From positions 174,511 through 238,510 of the forward strand of contig NZ_BMTV01000002.1 in assembly GCF_014649855.1 (NCBI RefSeq): DNA of 64,000 bases. The letters are read 5' to 3'. The stretch is from Streptomyces roseolus (GTDB lineage: Bacteria; Actinomycetota; Actinomycetes; Streptomycetales; Streptomycetaceae). The first letter of the stretch is position 1, and every line of letters starts with the position of its first letter. The position numbers and the translations under genes were made by a program. The notes below the pieces were generated by a model, which did no database searches, was not told where the DNA came from, and worked only from the letters and a program-made list of their open reading frames with translations. Shown piece after piece: positions 41,594 through 50,523 of the stretch.

Positions 41594-41715
41594 GCGCGGG
41601 CGTCGAGCTCGGCAAGGGCCCCGGCGAGCCGGGCCTCCTCCTCGGTGCCGGTCGCGCGGGCGACGCGGAGCATGCCGCGGCCGCGCGGTGCGCCGGCGGT
41701 GCCGCGCCGCCGCAC
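41581..41715 (-). CDS. Possible small ORF or gene remnant
   Basis: A 44-residue frame reading VRRRGTAGAPRGRGMLRVARATGTEEEARLAG in its first part and ending in a helix-like LAELDARAQPS. It starts 13 bases after the membrane glycosyltransferase stop and overlaps the end of the convergent peptidase gene by 13 bases. It has no ribosome site. The sequence looks like the C-terminus of a larger protein, so a degraded gene is as likely as a real small one. Confidence 0.25.
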   Translation of the reverse strand: MRRRGTAGAPRGRGMLRVARATGTEEEARLAGALAELDARAQPS

Positions 41716-41727
41716 CGGGCGGGACGC

Positions 41728-43005
41728 TCAGGCCGAGCCCGTCAGGACCTTCTCGCGCTCCGGCTGACCCTGCGGCACCGGGATGACCGTGCCGGCCTCG
41801 GTGACCGTGTGCTTCCACAGGATCCGGCAGGCCATCAGGGTCGCCGCGATCAGCAGGCCGTTGCGGAGGAACAGCACGCCGATGCCCAGCCAGTCGCTCT
41901 GGGTCACGTGCGAGAACCAGACCGGGAACTCGAACTGCGTCACCGCCGTCGCCCACAGGATCAGGTACGCCGGCGTCCGCATCCGGCTGGAGCGGTACAC
42001 CAGGCAGACCGCCGCCAGGCCGACCAGCCAGATCATGTACTGGGGGGAGATCACCCGGCTCGTCGCGGTGAAGAGCAGCACCGCGACGAAGGCCGCGTCC
42101 GCGACCGTCGAGGAGGTGAAGCGGCGCGCCTTGAACCGCCACAGCAGCAGCCAGCCGAAGGCCGCCGCCGTCAGCGCCATGGCGCCCTTCGACACCCAGG
42201 AGACGTACGGGCCGAGGAACTCGATCGAGCCGTAGTTCATCCGCGCCTCGCCGTCCCAGCCGAAGTGCCGGGCCACGTGGAAGACCATCGCGCCCAGCGA
42301 CTCGACCTCCGTGCCCCGCTCGCTCTGGAAGGAGAGGAAGGCGAGCCCGCCCGGCATCCACACCATGCACAGCGCGAGGACGCCCACCGCCGTGCCGGCC
42401 GCGACCGGCCAGGAGCGCCAGGTCGCCCGGCCCTTCGGGGTGCCCGCGAGGATCAGCGCCGGCCACACCTTGAGGACCGCGCCGAACCCGGCGAGCGCGC
42501 CGAGCACCCGCGGGCTGCGGATCGCGGCGAGCAGCCCCGCCACGGCCACGGCGGTGACCATGATGTCGTAGCGGGCGTACGCGGTCGGGCCCATCAGCGG
42601 CACCGCCGCCAGCCACAGCCACGCGCCGCGCGTCGACCGGCCGGGCCGCCCGCCCGTGTACACGAGCAGCCCGAAGACGGCGGCGTCGCAGAGGAAGGCC
42701 AGCACGAAGAACGCGGCCGAGTAGTTCAGGAACGGCAGCAGGGCGGGGGAGAGGATCGCGAGGGCCGCCGCCGGCGGGTACTGCCAGGTGACGTCGTCCT
42801 GCGGGTACGTGCCGGTCTTCAGGACCTCGTACCAGCTCTGGTAGATCTGCTCCACGTCACTGGTGACGTCGGGGCCGGGCACCACCACGATCTTGAAGAC
42901 GCAGATCAGCAGGATGATCCTGGTCAGCGCCCACAGCCCCAGCGGAAGACGCCATTCCCGCAGCCGCCCAGCCGTGCGCGAGCCGATCTCCACTGCGCCC
43001 GTCAT
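41728..43005 (-). CDS. GT87-type polyprenyl-phosphate-dependent mannosyltransferase-like membrane protein
   Basis: A 425-residue protein with about ten membrane segments in the GT-C fold. The first loop holds DVTSDVEQIYQSWYEVLKTGTYPQDDVTWQYPP, whose acidic residues match the catalytic aspartate region of the DUF2029/GT87 family (PimE-like). Such enzymes add mannose or related sugars outside the membrane from lipid-linked donors. It is divergent from a GT4 glycosyltransferase, suggesting joint work on a glycolipid or glycan. Confidence 0.87.
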   Translation of the reverse strand: MTGAVEIGSRTAGRLREWRLPLGLWALTRIILLICVFKIVVVPGPDVTSDVEQIYQSWYEVLKTGTYPQDDVTWQYPPAAALAILSPALLPFLNYSAAFFVLAFLCDAAVFGLLVYTGGRPGRSTRGAWLWLAAVPLMGPTAYARYDIMVTAVAVAGLLAAIRSPRVLGALAGFGAVLKVWPALILAGTPKGRATWRSWPVAAGTAVGVLALCMVWMPGGLAFLSFQSERGTEVESLGAMVFHVARHFGWDGEARMNYGSIEFLGPYVSWVSKGAMALTAAAFGWLLLWRFKARRFTSSTVADAAFVAVLLFTATSRVISPQYMIWLVGLAAVCLVYRSSRMRTPAYLILWATAVTQFEFPVWFSHVTQSDWLGIGVLFLRNGLLIAATLMACRILWKHTVTEAGTVIPVPQGQPEREKVLTGSA

Positions 43006-43100
43006 ACCTGTCCTGTTCCTGTCCTGTCGGTCCGCTCGCGCGGAGAGGGGTGGTGCCGGGCGTGGGTGCGATCGCAGGCCATCACGTACTGTCTGTCACG

Positions 43101-44243
43101 ATGCACAAGACCCTGATCGTAACCAACGACTTCCCGCCGCGTCCCGGCGGAATCCAGGCGTTCCTGCACAACATGGCGTTGCGACTGGACCCCGACCGGC
43201 TCGTGGTCTACGCCTCCACCTGGAAGCGCGGCCGCGAAGGCGCGGAGGCCACCGCTCTGTTCGACGCGGAACAGCCTTTCACGGTTGTCCGGGACCGCAC
43301 CACCATGCTGTTGCCCACACCACGTGTGACCGCCCGGGCCACCGCGCTGCTGCGCGAGCACGGCTGCGCATCGGTCTGGTTCGGCGCCGCCGCCCCCCTC
43401 GGCCTGATGGCGCCCGCGCTGCGCCGGGCCGGCGCGAAGCGGCTCGTCGCCACCACCCACGGGCACGAGGCCGGCTGGGCCCAGCTGCCCGCCGCCCGGC
43501 AGCTGCTGCGCCGGATCGGCGAGGGCACGGACACGATCACCTACCTCGGCGAGTACACCCGCTCCCGCATCGCGTCCGCGCTCACCCCGGCCGCCGCGGC
43601 CCGCATGGTGCAGCTGCCGCCCGGCGTCGACGAGAAGACCTTCCACCCCGGCTCCGGCGGAGCCGGGGTCAGGGCCCGACTCGGCCTCACCGACCGCCCC
43701 GTCGTGGTCTGCGTCTCCCGGCTCGTCCCGCGCAAGGGACAGGACACCCTGATCCGCGCCCTGCCCCGGATCCTGCGGCAGGTGCCCGACGCCGTCCTGC
43801 TGATCGTCGGCGGCGGCCCGTACGAGAAGGAGCTGCGCCGGCTCGCCGCCGAGACCGGCGTCGCCGCCTCCGTCCGCTTCACCGGCGCCGTGCCCTGGTC
43901 GGAGCTGCCCGCCCACTACGGCGCCGGCGACGTCTTCGCCATGCCCTGCCGCACCCGCCGCGGCGGCCTCGACGTCGAGGGGCTCGGCATCGTCTACCTG
44001 GAGGCCTCCGCGACCGGTCTGCCGGTCGTCGCCGGCGACTCCGGCGGCGCCCCCGACGCCGTCCTCGACGGCGAGACCGGCTGGGTCGTCCGCGGCGAGT
44101 CCGCCGAGGACACCGCCGACCGCGTCACCGCCCTCCTCCTCGACCCCGAGCTCCGCGCCCGCATGGGCGAGCGGGGCCGCGCCTGGGTGGAGGAGAAGTG
44201 GCGCTGGGACCTGCTGGCGGAACGGCTCAGGGAGCTGCTGTAG
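43101..44243 (+). CDS. GT4-family glycosyltransferase (PimB-like)
   Basis: A 380-residue GT-B glycosyltransferase. The N-terminal domain opens TLIVTNDFPPRPGGIQAFLHNMA, with the acceptor-site glycine motif. The donor domain shows CVSRLVPRKGQDTLIRALP, LLIVGGGPYEKEL and the nucleotide-sugar motif EGLGIVYLEASATGLPVVAGDSGG with the conserved ExxxxxxxE. It most resembles phosphatidylinositol mannosyltransferases of actinobacteria. The ATG at 43101 has no ribosome site; TACTGT ends eight bases upstream, so it may be leaderless. Confidence 0.9.
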   Translation: MHKTLIVTNDFPPRPGGIQAFLHNMALRLDPDRLVVYASTWKRGREGAEATALFDAEQPFTVVRDRTTMLLPTPRVTARATALLREHGCASVWFGAAAPLGLMAPALRRAGAKRLVATTHGHEAGWAQLPAARQLLRRIGEGTDTITYLGEYTRSRIASALTPAAAARMVQLPPGVDEKTFHPGSGGAGVRARLGLTDRPVVVCVSRLVPRKGQDTLIRALPRILRQVPDAVLLIVGGGPYEKELRRLAAETGVAASVRFTGAVPWSELPAHYGAGDVFAMPCRTRRGGLDVEGLGIVYLEASATGLPVVAGDSGGAPDAVLDGETGWVVRGESAEDTADRVTALLLDPELRARMGERGRAWVEEKWRWDLLAERLRELL

Positions 44244-44250
44244 GCATGCG

Positions 44251-44285
44251 GAGAGGGGCCCGGCGCAACGCGCCGGGCCCCTCTC
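44251..44285. terminator. Bidirectional terminator, glycosyltransferase / acyl-CoA ligase
   Basis: A perfect 15-bp stem GAGAGGGGCCCGGCG with a 5-base loop between two convergent stops. Confidence 0.88.
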
Positions 44286-44294
44286 CGCAGGGAC

Positions 44295-46094
44295 TCACTT
44301 GGTGTAGAGCGCCTCGATCTCGTCCGCGAAGTCCTTCGCCACCACGTTCCGCTTCAGCTTCAGCGACGGGGTGATGTGGCCCGCCTCCTCGGTGAACTGG
44401 GCGGCCAGGACGCGGAACTTGCGGACCGACTCCGCCTTGGAGACCGCCGCGTTGCCGTCGTCGACCGCCCGCTGGACCTCCGCGAGGAGGTCCGGGTCGT
44501 CGCGGAGGGCGGCGGCGGTGACGCCGGCCGGCTTGCCGTGCTCGCTCGCCCAGCGGCCCAGGAACTCCTCGTCGAGGGTGACCAGGGCGCCGACGAACGG
44601 GCGGCCGTCGCCGACCACCATGCACTCCGCGACCAGCGCGTGGGCGCGGATCCGGTCCTCGATGACCGCCGGGGCGACGTTCTTGCCGCCCGCCGTCACC
44701 AGGATCTCCTTCTTGCGGCCGGTGATCGCGAGGTAGCCGTCCTCGTCGAGGGTGCCGATGTCACCGGTGTGGAACCAGCCGTCGGCCAGCGCCTCGGCGG
44801 TCGCCGCCTCGTTGTTCCAGTACTTCGAGAAGATGTGCTCGCCGTGCAGCAGCACCTCGCCGTCGTCCGCGATCCGCACCACCGAACCCGGCAGCGGCTG
44901 GCCGACCGTGCCGATCTTCGGGCGGTCCCACGGGTTGAAGGCGGTGGCCGCGCACGACTCCGTCAGGCCGTAGCCCTCCAGGACGGTGAAGCCGATGCCG
45001 CGGAAGAAGTGGCCCAGCCGCTCGCCGAGCGGCGCGCCGCCGGAGATCGCGTACTCGCCGCGGCCGCCGAGCACCGCCCGCAGCTTCGAGAAGACCAGCT
45101 TGTCGAAGAGCTTGTGCTTGAGCCGCAGGCCGAGCGACGGCCCCTGCGGGGTGGCGAGCGCCCGGCTGTAGGCGATGGCCGTGTGCGCGGCCTTGTCGAA
45201 GATCTTGCCCTTGCCGTCGGCCTGCGCCTTGGCCCGCGCCGAGTTGTAGACCTTCTCGAAGACGCGCGGGACGCCGAGGATCAGCGTCGGCCGGAAGGAG
45301 GCCAGCTCGTCCGTGAGCGTCTTGATGTCCGGGAGGCAGCCCAGGCGGATCGGGGCCATCACGGAGGCCACCTCGATCAGCCGGCCGAAGACGTGCGCGG
45401 CGGGCAGGAAGAGCAGCACCGAGGACTCGCCGGTGCGGAAGAGCGGCTTCAGGCGCTCCACCACGTTGCCGCACTCGGCGAAGAAGGCCCGGTGGGTCAG
45501 CACGCAGCCCTTGGGGCGGCCGGTGGTGCCCGAGGTGTAGACGACGGTTGCCGGGTCGTCCGCGTTCGCCGCCGACATCCGGGCGTCCAGGGCCTCGTCC
45601 GAGACCTCCGCGCCGGAGGCCGTCAGCGCGGCGACCGCGCCGTCCTCGATCTGCCACAGGCCCGTCAGCGCCGGCAGCCCGCCGCGCACGGACTCCACCG
45701 ACGCCTGGTGCGCGGCCGTCTCCACGATCGCCAGCGAGGCGCCCGAGTCGCCGAGGATCCACTGGATCTGCTCCGGCGAGCTGGTCTCGTACACCGGCAC
45801 GGTCACCGCGCCGGCGCTCCAGATCGCGAAGTCGAGCAGCACCCACTCGTAGCGGGTGCGGGAGAGCAGCGCGACGCGGTCGCCCACGCCGACCCCGGCG
45901 GCGATGAGGCCCTTGGCGGCCCCGCGGACCTCGGCGAGGAACTCCTTGGCGGTCACGTCCGTCCACCCGCCGTCGGCGGCCTTGCGGGCCATCACGGCGA
46001 CGTCTGGGTGCTGGGAGGCGTTGCGGCGGATGAGATCCGTCAGGTTGCCGTCCGAGGGGACCTCGTACAGGGCCGGAAGGCTGAACTCGCGCAA
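44295..46094 (-). CDS. Long-chain fatty acid-CoA ligase (FadD15-like)
   Basis: A 599-residue ANL-superfamily enzyme. The AMP-binding P-loop reads YTSGTTGRPKGC. The core motifs GYGLTES, GWFHTGDIGTLDEDGYLAITGRKKEILV and the C-terminal catalytic lysine region LKLKRN are present. It activates fatty acids as acyl-AMP and then acyl-CoA. The start is TTG (46094), supported by GAGGAG eight bases upstream. Confidence 0.94.
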   Translation of the reverse strand: MREFSLPALYEVPSDGNLTDLIRRNASQHPDVAVMARKAADGGWTDVTAKEFLAEVRGAAKGLIAAGVGVGDRVALLSRTRYEWVLLDFAIWSAGAVTVPVYETSSPEQIQWILGDSGASLAIVETAAHQASVESVRGGLPALTGLWQIEDGAVAALTASGAEVSDEALDARMSAANADDPATVVYTSGTTGRPKGCVLTHRAFFAECGNVVERLKPLFRTGESSVLLFLPAAHVFGRLIEVASVMAPIRLGCLPDIKTLTDELASFRPTLILGVPRVFEKVYNSARAKAQADGKGKIFDKAAHTAIAYSRALATPQGPSLGLRLKHKLFDKLVFSKLRAVLGGRGEYAISGGAPLGERLGHFFRGIGFTVLEGYGLTESCAATAFNPWDRPKIGTVGQPLPGSVVRIADDGEVLLHGEHIFSKYWNNEAATAEALADGWFHTGDIGTLDEDGYLAITGRKKEILVTAGGKNVAPAVIEDRIRAHALVAECMVVGDGRPFVGALVTLDEEFLGRWASEHGKPAGVTAAALRDDPDLLAEVQRAVDDGNAAVSKAESVRKFRVLAAQFTEEAGHITPSLKLKRNVVAKDFADEIEALYTK

Positions 46095-46261
46095 GACTGC
46101 TGCTCCTCATCGGGCTCCGGTGCCACGGCTCTGTGGTGCTCGCACCGGTGCGGTCCATGATCGGGCAGGTGCTCGGTGGGGGCGAGCACGACTGTGGACT
46201 GCCCGGACGTTACCCACCAGTACGTGGTTCCCGATAGGGGGTTCCGGTCAGATGTTCTCTG

Positions 46262-46279
46262 CGTCACACCAGCGTGACG
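46262..46279. promoter_or_regulatory. Inverted repeat CGTCAC-N6-GTGACG
   Basis: A perfect 6-bp inverted repeat with a 6-base spacer in the 260-base gap between the acyl-CoA ligase and the phosphoesterase. It could be a repressor site. No other structure stands out in the gap except a -10-like TAAGGT seven bases before the phosphoesterase ATG. Confidence 0.35.
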
Positions 46280-46354
46280 GCCCTCCGCGCACAGTAATCC
46301 ACAGCTTTGCGGACTCCCAAGTAACCGCAGGTCCGACGGCCTAAGGTGGGGATC

Positions 46355-47122
46355 ATGCGAGTCCACGTGGTCAGCGACGTGCACGGCAACACCGACGCCC
46401 TCGCCCGGGCGGGGGACGGCGCCGACGCCCTCATATGCCTCGGCGATCTGGTCCTCTTCCTCGACTACGCCGACCACAGCCGGGGCATCTTCCCCGACCT
46501 CTTCGGCGTGGCCAACGCCGACCGGCTCGTCGAACTGCGCACCGCCCGCCGCTTCGACGAGGCCCGCGACCTGGGACGCAGCCTCTGGGCCGGGCTCGAC
46601 GTCGACCGCGACACCGCCATCGAGGCCGCCGTCCGCCGCCAGTACGCCGAACTCTTCGCCGCCTTCCCCACCCCCACCTACGCCACCTACGGCAACGTCG
46701 ACATCCCCGCCCTCTGGCCCGAGTACGCCCGCCCCGGAACCACCGTCCTCGACGGCCGGCGGGTCGAGCTCGGCGGCCTCGTCCTCGGCTTCGTCGGCGG
46801 CGGCCTGCGCACCCCGATGCGCACGCCGTACGAGATCTCCGACGAGGAGTACGCCGCCAAGGTCGAGGCCCTCGGCGAGGTCGACGTCCTCTGCTCCCAC
46901 ATCCCGCCGGAGGTCCCCGACCTCACCTACGACACCGTCGCCCGCCGCTTCGAGCGCGGCAGCCGCGCCCTCCTCGACGCCATCCGCCGCACCCGGCCCC
47001 GCTACGCCCTCTTCGGCCACGTCCACCAGCCGCTCGCCCGCCGGATGCGGATCGGCGCCACCGAGTGCGTGAACGTCGGGCACTTCGCCGCCACCGGCCG
47101 CCCCTTCGCCCTGGAGTGGTGA
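46355..47122 (+). CDS. Calcineurin-like metallophosphoesterase
   Basis: A 255-residue phosphoesterase. Metal-binding motifs are in order: DVHGN (Asp8, His10), CLGDLV, YGNVD, CSHIPPE and FGHVHQPLARRM. It hydrolyses phosphomono- or diesters with two metal ions; the substrate is unknown. The ATG at 46355 is seven bases after TAAGGT, so it may be leaderless. Confidence 0.88.
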   Translation: MRVHVVSDVHGNTDALARAGDGADALICLGDLVLFLDYADHSRGIFPDLFGVANADRLVELRTARRFDEARDLGRSLWAGLDVDRDTAIEAAVRRQYAELFAAFPTPTYATYGNVDIPALWPEYARPGTTVLDGRRVELGGLVLGFVGGGLRTPMRTPYEISDEEYAAKVEALGEVDVLCSHIPPEVPDLTYDTVARRFERGSRALLDAIRRTRPRYALFGHVHQPLARRMRIGATECVNVGHFAATGRPFALEW

Positions 47123-47213
47123 CGGGGCCGGCACGGGGGCGCGATAGCCTTCCCCCGGCACGTGTCCGTGCCCCTTGACTTCCGCCGGACCGCACAGTGG
47201 AGGAGCCACCGCG

Positions 47214-47654
47214 ATGGCCGAACACACCAGCTCGAGCATCACCATCGAGGCGGCGCCGGCCGACGTCATGGGTGTGATCGCCGACTTCGCCCGCTACCCC
47301 GACTGGACCGGCGAGGTCACCCAGGCCGAGGTCCTCTCCACCGACGAGACCGGCCGCGCGGAGAAGGTCCGGCTCGTCCTCGACGCCGGCGCGATCAAGG
47401 ACGACCACACCCTCGCGTACACCTGGACCGGCGCCCACGAGGTCAGCTGGACGCTCGTGAAGTCCCAGATGCTCCGCTCCCTCGACGGCTCCTACCGCCT
47501 CACCCCGCTCGCCGGCGACCGCACCGAGGTCACCTACCAGCTGACCGTCGACGTCAAGATCCCCATGCTCGGCATGATCAAGCGCAAGGCCGAGAAGGTC
47601 ATCATCGACCGCGCCCTCGCCGGCCTGAAGAAGCGCGTCGAGTCCCGGGCCTGA
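47214..47654 (+). CDS. SRPBCC (START/polyketide cyclase-like) protein
   Basis: A 146-residue protein of the helix-grip fold: SSSITIEAAPADVMGVIADFARYPDWTGEV at the start and DRALAGLKKRVE in the long C-terminal helix. Such proteins bind hydrophobic ligands. GGAGG precedes the ATG by about 12 bases. The repeat tract and an ArsA-like gene follow in the same direction. Confidence 0.88.
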   Translation: MAEHTSSSITIEAAPADVMGVIADFARYPDWTGEVTQAEVLSTDETGRAEKVRLVLDAGAIKDDHTLAYTWTGAHEVSWTLVKSQMLRSLDGSYRLTPLAGDRTEVTYQLTVDVKIPMLGMIKRKAEKVIIDRALAGLKKRVESRA

Positions 47655-47759
47655 CCCCCGGGCCCACCCTGGCTCCCCCGGGCCCACCCTGGCCCCCCGG
47701 ACCGTCCGACCGGATGCCGGATGCCGGATGCCGGATGCCGGATGCCGGACGCCGGACGC
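47655..47759. repeat. Compound tandem repeats: 20 bp x2, then 7 bp x7
   Basis: Two copies of a 20-bp unit CCCCCGGGCCCACCCTGGC(T/C) (47655-47694) are followed after 16 bases by seven 7-bp units, five CGGATGC and two CGGACGC (47711-47759). It lies between stop and start of neighbouring genes and is likely to vary in length between strains. Confidence 0.92.
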
Positions 47760-47801
47760 CCGGAGACCGGGCCCCGGCCGGGCCGCGATAGCGTCAGCCG
47801 C

Positions 47802-48947
47802 ATGCGGATCATCCTCGTCACCGGAACCGGCGGCGCCGGGCGGAGCACGGTCGCCGTCGCGACCGCGCTCGCCGAGGCCCACGCCGGACGCCGGGTCCTG
47901 CTCGTCCCCGGTGACACGGACCCCGGCCCGGCCGTGGACGCCGCCGCCCCCGGGACGCTCACCGTCCTGCGGACCGACCCCGCCGGCGACTTCCGGCGCG
48001 AGTTCCTCGCCCTCCAGTCCCGCTCCGGGACCGTCCTCGACCTCCTCGGCGCCGCGCCCTTCGAGGACGCCGAACTCACCGAACTGCCCGGCAGCCGCCA
48101 GTTCGCCCTTCTCCGGGCGCTGCGCGAGGCCGCCGCCGGCGACCACGACCTCGCCGTCGTCGACCTGCCGCCGCTGCGCGAGGCGCTGACCGTCCTCGCC
48201 CTCCCCGAACAGCTCCGCCGCTACCTCCGCCGGCTGCTGCCGCCCGAGCGCCAGGCCGCCCGCGCGCTGCGCCCGATGCTCGCCCAGCTCGCCGGCGTCC
48301 CCATGCCCGCCCAGTGGCTGTACGAGACCACCGCCCGCTGGGAGCGGGAACTCGCCGCCGTCCAGGCCGTCGTCGAAGCACCCGGCACCACCGTCCGGCT
48401 CGTCCTCGAACCGGGCCCGGCCGCCAGCGCCGCCCTCCGCGAGGCCCGCCTCGGCCTCGCCCTGCACGGCCTCGCCCTCGACGCCGTGATCGCCAACCGG
48501 CTCCTCCCCGCCGCCTCCGACGACCCCTGGCTCGCCGCCCTCACCGCCGAGCAGCACCGCCGGCTCGCCGACCTCCGCGCCGACGCCGGCGAGCTCCTGC
48601 ACGAGCTGCCGCACCTCGGCCGCGAGCCTCGCGGCCCCGAGGACCTCTCCCTGCTCGCCGCCCGCCCCGGCCCGCCGCCCGCCCCCGCGCCCGCCCCGGC
48701 CGTCGAGGACCGGCGCGAGGAGGACGGCGTCCTCGTCTGGCACCTGCCGCTGCCCGGCGCCGTCAAGCAGGACCTCTCCCTCGTCCGCAGGGGCGACGAA
48801 CTCCTCCTCGGCGCGGGTCCCTTCCGCCGCACCCTGCCCCTCCCGCCCGCCCTGCGCCGCTGCACCGTCACCGGAGCCGGCCTCGTCGACGGCGACCTCG
48901 CGATCCGCTTCGCCCCCGACCCCGGACTGTGGCCCAAGCCCTCCTGA
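47802..48947 (+). CDS. ArsA/MinD-like ATPase-fold protein with altered P-loop
   Basis: A 381-residue protein of the ArsA/GET3 type: N-terminal nucleotide domain beginning MRIILVTGTGGAGRSTVAVATALAEA, LAVVDLPP in place of the Walker B strand, VIANRLLP, and a C-terminal small domain (about 310-381) with the beta-rich DGVLVWHLPLPG typical of ArsA-like proteins. The signature lysine and Walker A lysine are replaced (GTGGAGRST for GKGGVGKT), so ATP hydrolysis is doubtful. ATG at 47802. Confidence 0.82.
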   Translation: MRIILVTGTGGAGRSTVAVATALAEAHAGRRVLLVPGDTDPGPAVDAAAPGTLTVLRTDPAGDFRREFLALQSRSGTVLDLLGAAPFEDAELTELPGSRQFALLRALREAAAGDHDLAVVDLPPLREALTVLALPEQLRRYLRRLLPPERQAARALRPMLAQLAGVPMPAQWLYETTARWERELAAVQAVVEAPGTTVRLVLEPGPAASAALREARLGLALHGLALDAVIANRLLPAASDDPWLAALTAEQHRRLADLRADAGELLHELPHLGREPRGPEDLSLLAARPGPPPAPAPAPAVEDRREEDGVLVWHLPLPGAVKQDLSLVRRGDELLLGAGPFRRTLPLPPALRRCTVTGAGLVDGDLAIRFAPDPGLWPKPS

Positions 48948-49002
48948 CCGCCCCGCCCGGGCGTGTACCGTCGAAGGAAGGGAAGCGACGGAGGAGTACG
49001 CC

Positions 49003-49494
49003 ATGAGCAGCGATCCGGACGCCTGGGCCGACGCGTGTGCCGAGGACCTGGAGGCGGAGAAGGCCCGCCGCCGTGCGCGGCACGGGGAGGAGCCCGGCTC
49101 GCCCGCCGAGGAGTTCCGCAGGCTCTTCGAGGCCGTCGCCGAGAAGCTCACCGGCGGACTCGGCGCCGCCGCCCCGCTCTTCGGCGGACAGGCCGCGGGC
49201 GCCGCCGCCCAGGCGGCGGAGACCGTCAAGGGCCTCGTCAACCAGGCGAAGGCCGCCGTCGAGCCGGTCATCGAGCGCAACCCGCAGGTCTTCGACCACC
49301 TCGCCGCCGCCGGCAGCGAACTCCTCGCCGCCTACCGCTCGGCCGTCGAGGGCCACGAGACCCGCTGGACCCGCGGCCCCGGCCTCGACGAGGACGACCC
49401 CCGCCGCGCGCCCGACGGCGAGGACCGGGACGACCACGACCGCGAGGACGGCGGCGGGGGCCCGGCCACCGGCCGCCCCATCGACCTGGACTGA
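49003..49494 (+). CDS. DUF5304 family protein
   Basis: A 163-residue acidic protein, helical in the middle (AEEFRRLFEAVAEKLTGGLGAAAP, AAETVKGLVNQAKAAVEPVIERNP) and with a charged disordered C-terminus (DEDDPRRAPDGEDRDDHDRED). It matches the Streptomyces DUF5304 family, of unknown role. A GGAGGAG ribosome site precedes the ATG. It follows the ArsA-like gene and precedes glkA. Confidence 0.85.
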   Translation: MSSDPDAWADACAEDLEAEKARRRARHGEEPGSPAEEFRRLFEAVAEKLTGGLGAAAPLFGGQAAGAAAQAAETVKGLVNQAKAAVEPVIERNPQVFDHLAAAGSELLAAYRSAVEGHETRWTRGPGLDEDDPRRAPDGEDRDDHDREDGGGGPATGRPIDLD

Positions 49495-49560
49495 TCAGTA
49501 CGGCGCCTCCCCTCGGGTACGGTGGGCCCTAGCGGGGCTCGACCGAAAACTGAGGGACAC

Positions 49561-50502
49561 ATGGGACTCACCATCGGCGTCGACATCGGCGGCACGAAGA
49601 TCGCGGCCGGCGTGGTCGACGAGGAGGGCAGCATCCTCGACACGCACACGGTGCCCACCCCGCCGACCTCCGAAGGCATCGTCGACGCCATCTGCGCCGC
49701 CGTCTCCGAGGCCGGCAAGGGCCACCGGATCGAGGCGGTCGGCATCGGCGCGGCCGGTTACGTCGACGACAAGCGGGCCACCGTCCTCTTCGCCCCGAAC
49801 ATCGACTGGCGGCACGAGCCGCTGAAGGACAAGGTCGAACAGCGCGTCGGCCTCCCCGTCGTGGTGGAGAACGACGCCAACGCGGCGGCCTGGGGCGAGT
49901 ACCGCTTCGGCGCCGGCCAAGGCCACGAGGACGTCATCTGCATCACCCTCGGCACCGGCCTCGGCGGCGGCATCATCATCGGCAACAAGCTCCGCCGCGG
50001 ACGCTTCGGCGTCGCCGCCGAGTTCGGCCACATCCGGGTCGTCCCGGACGGCCTGCTCTGCGGCTGCGGCAGCCAGGGCTGCTGGGAGCAGTACGCCTCC
50101 GGCCGCGCCCTGGTCCGCTACGCCCGGCAGCGCGCCGCCGCGACCCCGGAGAACGCGAAGGTCCTGCTCTCGCTCGGCGACGGCACCCCCGACGGCATCC
50201 AGGGCAAGCACGTCAGCGAGGCCGCCCGCGCCGGCGACCTCGTCGCCGTCGACTCCTTCCGCGAGCTGGCCCGCTGGGCCGGCGCCGGCCTCGCCGACCT
50301 CGCCTCGCTCTTCGACCCGTCCGCGTTCATCGTCGGCGGCGGCGTCTCCGACGAGGGCGAGCTCGTGCTCGACCCGATCCGGAAGTCCTTCCGGCGCTGG
50401 CTGATCGGCGGCAGCTACCGCCCGCACGCGCAGGTCCTCGCCGCGCAGCTCGGCAACAAGGCCGGTCTCGTCGGCGCCGCGGACCTGGCCCGCCAGGGCT
50501 GA
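49561..50502 (+). CDS. glkA: ATP-dependent glucokinase, ROK family
   Basis: A 313-residue ROK-family glucokinase. The ATP site GVDIGGTKIAAGVV, the sugar-site ENDANAAAWGEYRFG, TLGTGLGGGIIIG and the zinc motif CGCGSQGCWEQYASG are intact. In Streptomyces GlkA also mediates carbon catabolite repression. The ATG at 49561 has GAGGGA seven bases before it. An earlier in-frame start exists at 49522 but has less support. Confidence 0.96.
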   Translation: MGLTIGVDIGGTKIAAGVVDEEGSILDTHTVPTPPTSEGIVDAICAAVSEAGKGHRIEAVGIGAAGYVDDKRATVLFAPNIDWRHEPLKDKVEQRVGLPVVVENDANAAAWGEYRFGAGQGHEDVICITLGTGLGGGIIIGNKLRRGRFGVAAEFGHIRVVPDGLLCGCGSQGCWEQYASGRALVRYARQRAAATPENAKVLLSLGDGTPDGIQGKHVSEAARAGDLVAVDSFRELARWAGAGLADLASLFDPSAFIVGGGVSDEGELVLDPIRKSFRRWLIGGSYRPHAQVLAAQLGNKAGLVGAADLARQG

Positions 50503-50523
50503 CCCGCCGCGTTCCCACGGGTC

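Noticed and set aside
39169..43116. A 1315-codon plus-strand open frame over the NlpC and peptidase genes
   Set aside because: It is an out-of-frame shadow with extreme Arg/Pro content. The real frames have catalytic motifs, signal peptides and promoters.
46342..46347. TAAGGT as a confident leaderless promoter for the phosphoesterase
   Set aside because: The spacing fits, but there is no -35 and GGTGGGG could act as a ribosome site, so it is mentioned but not listed as its own feature.
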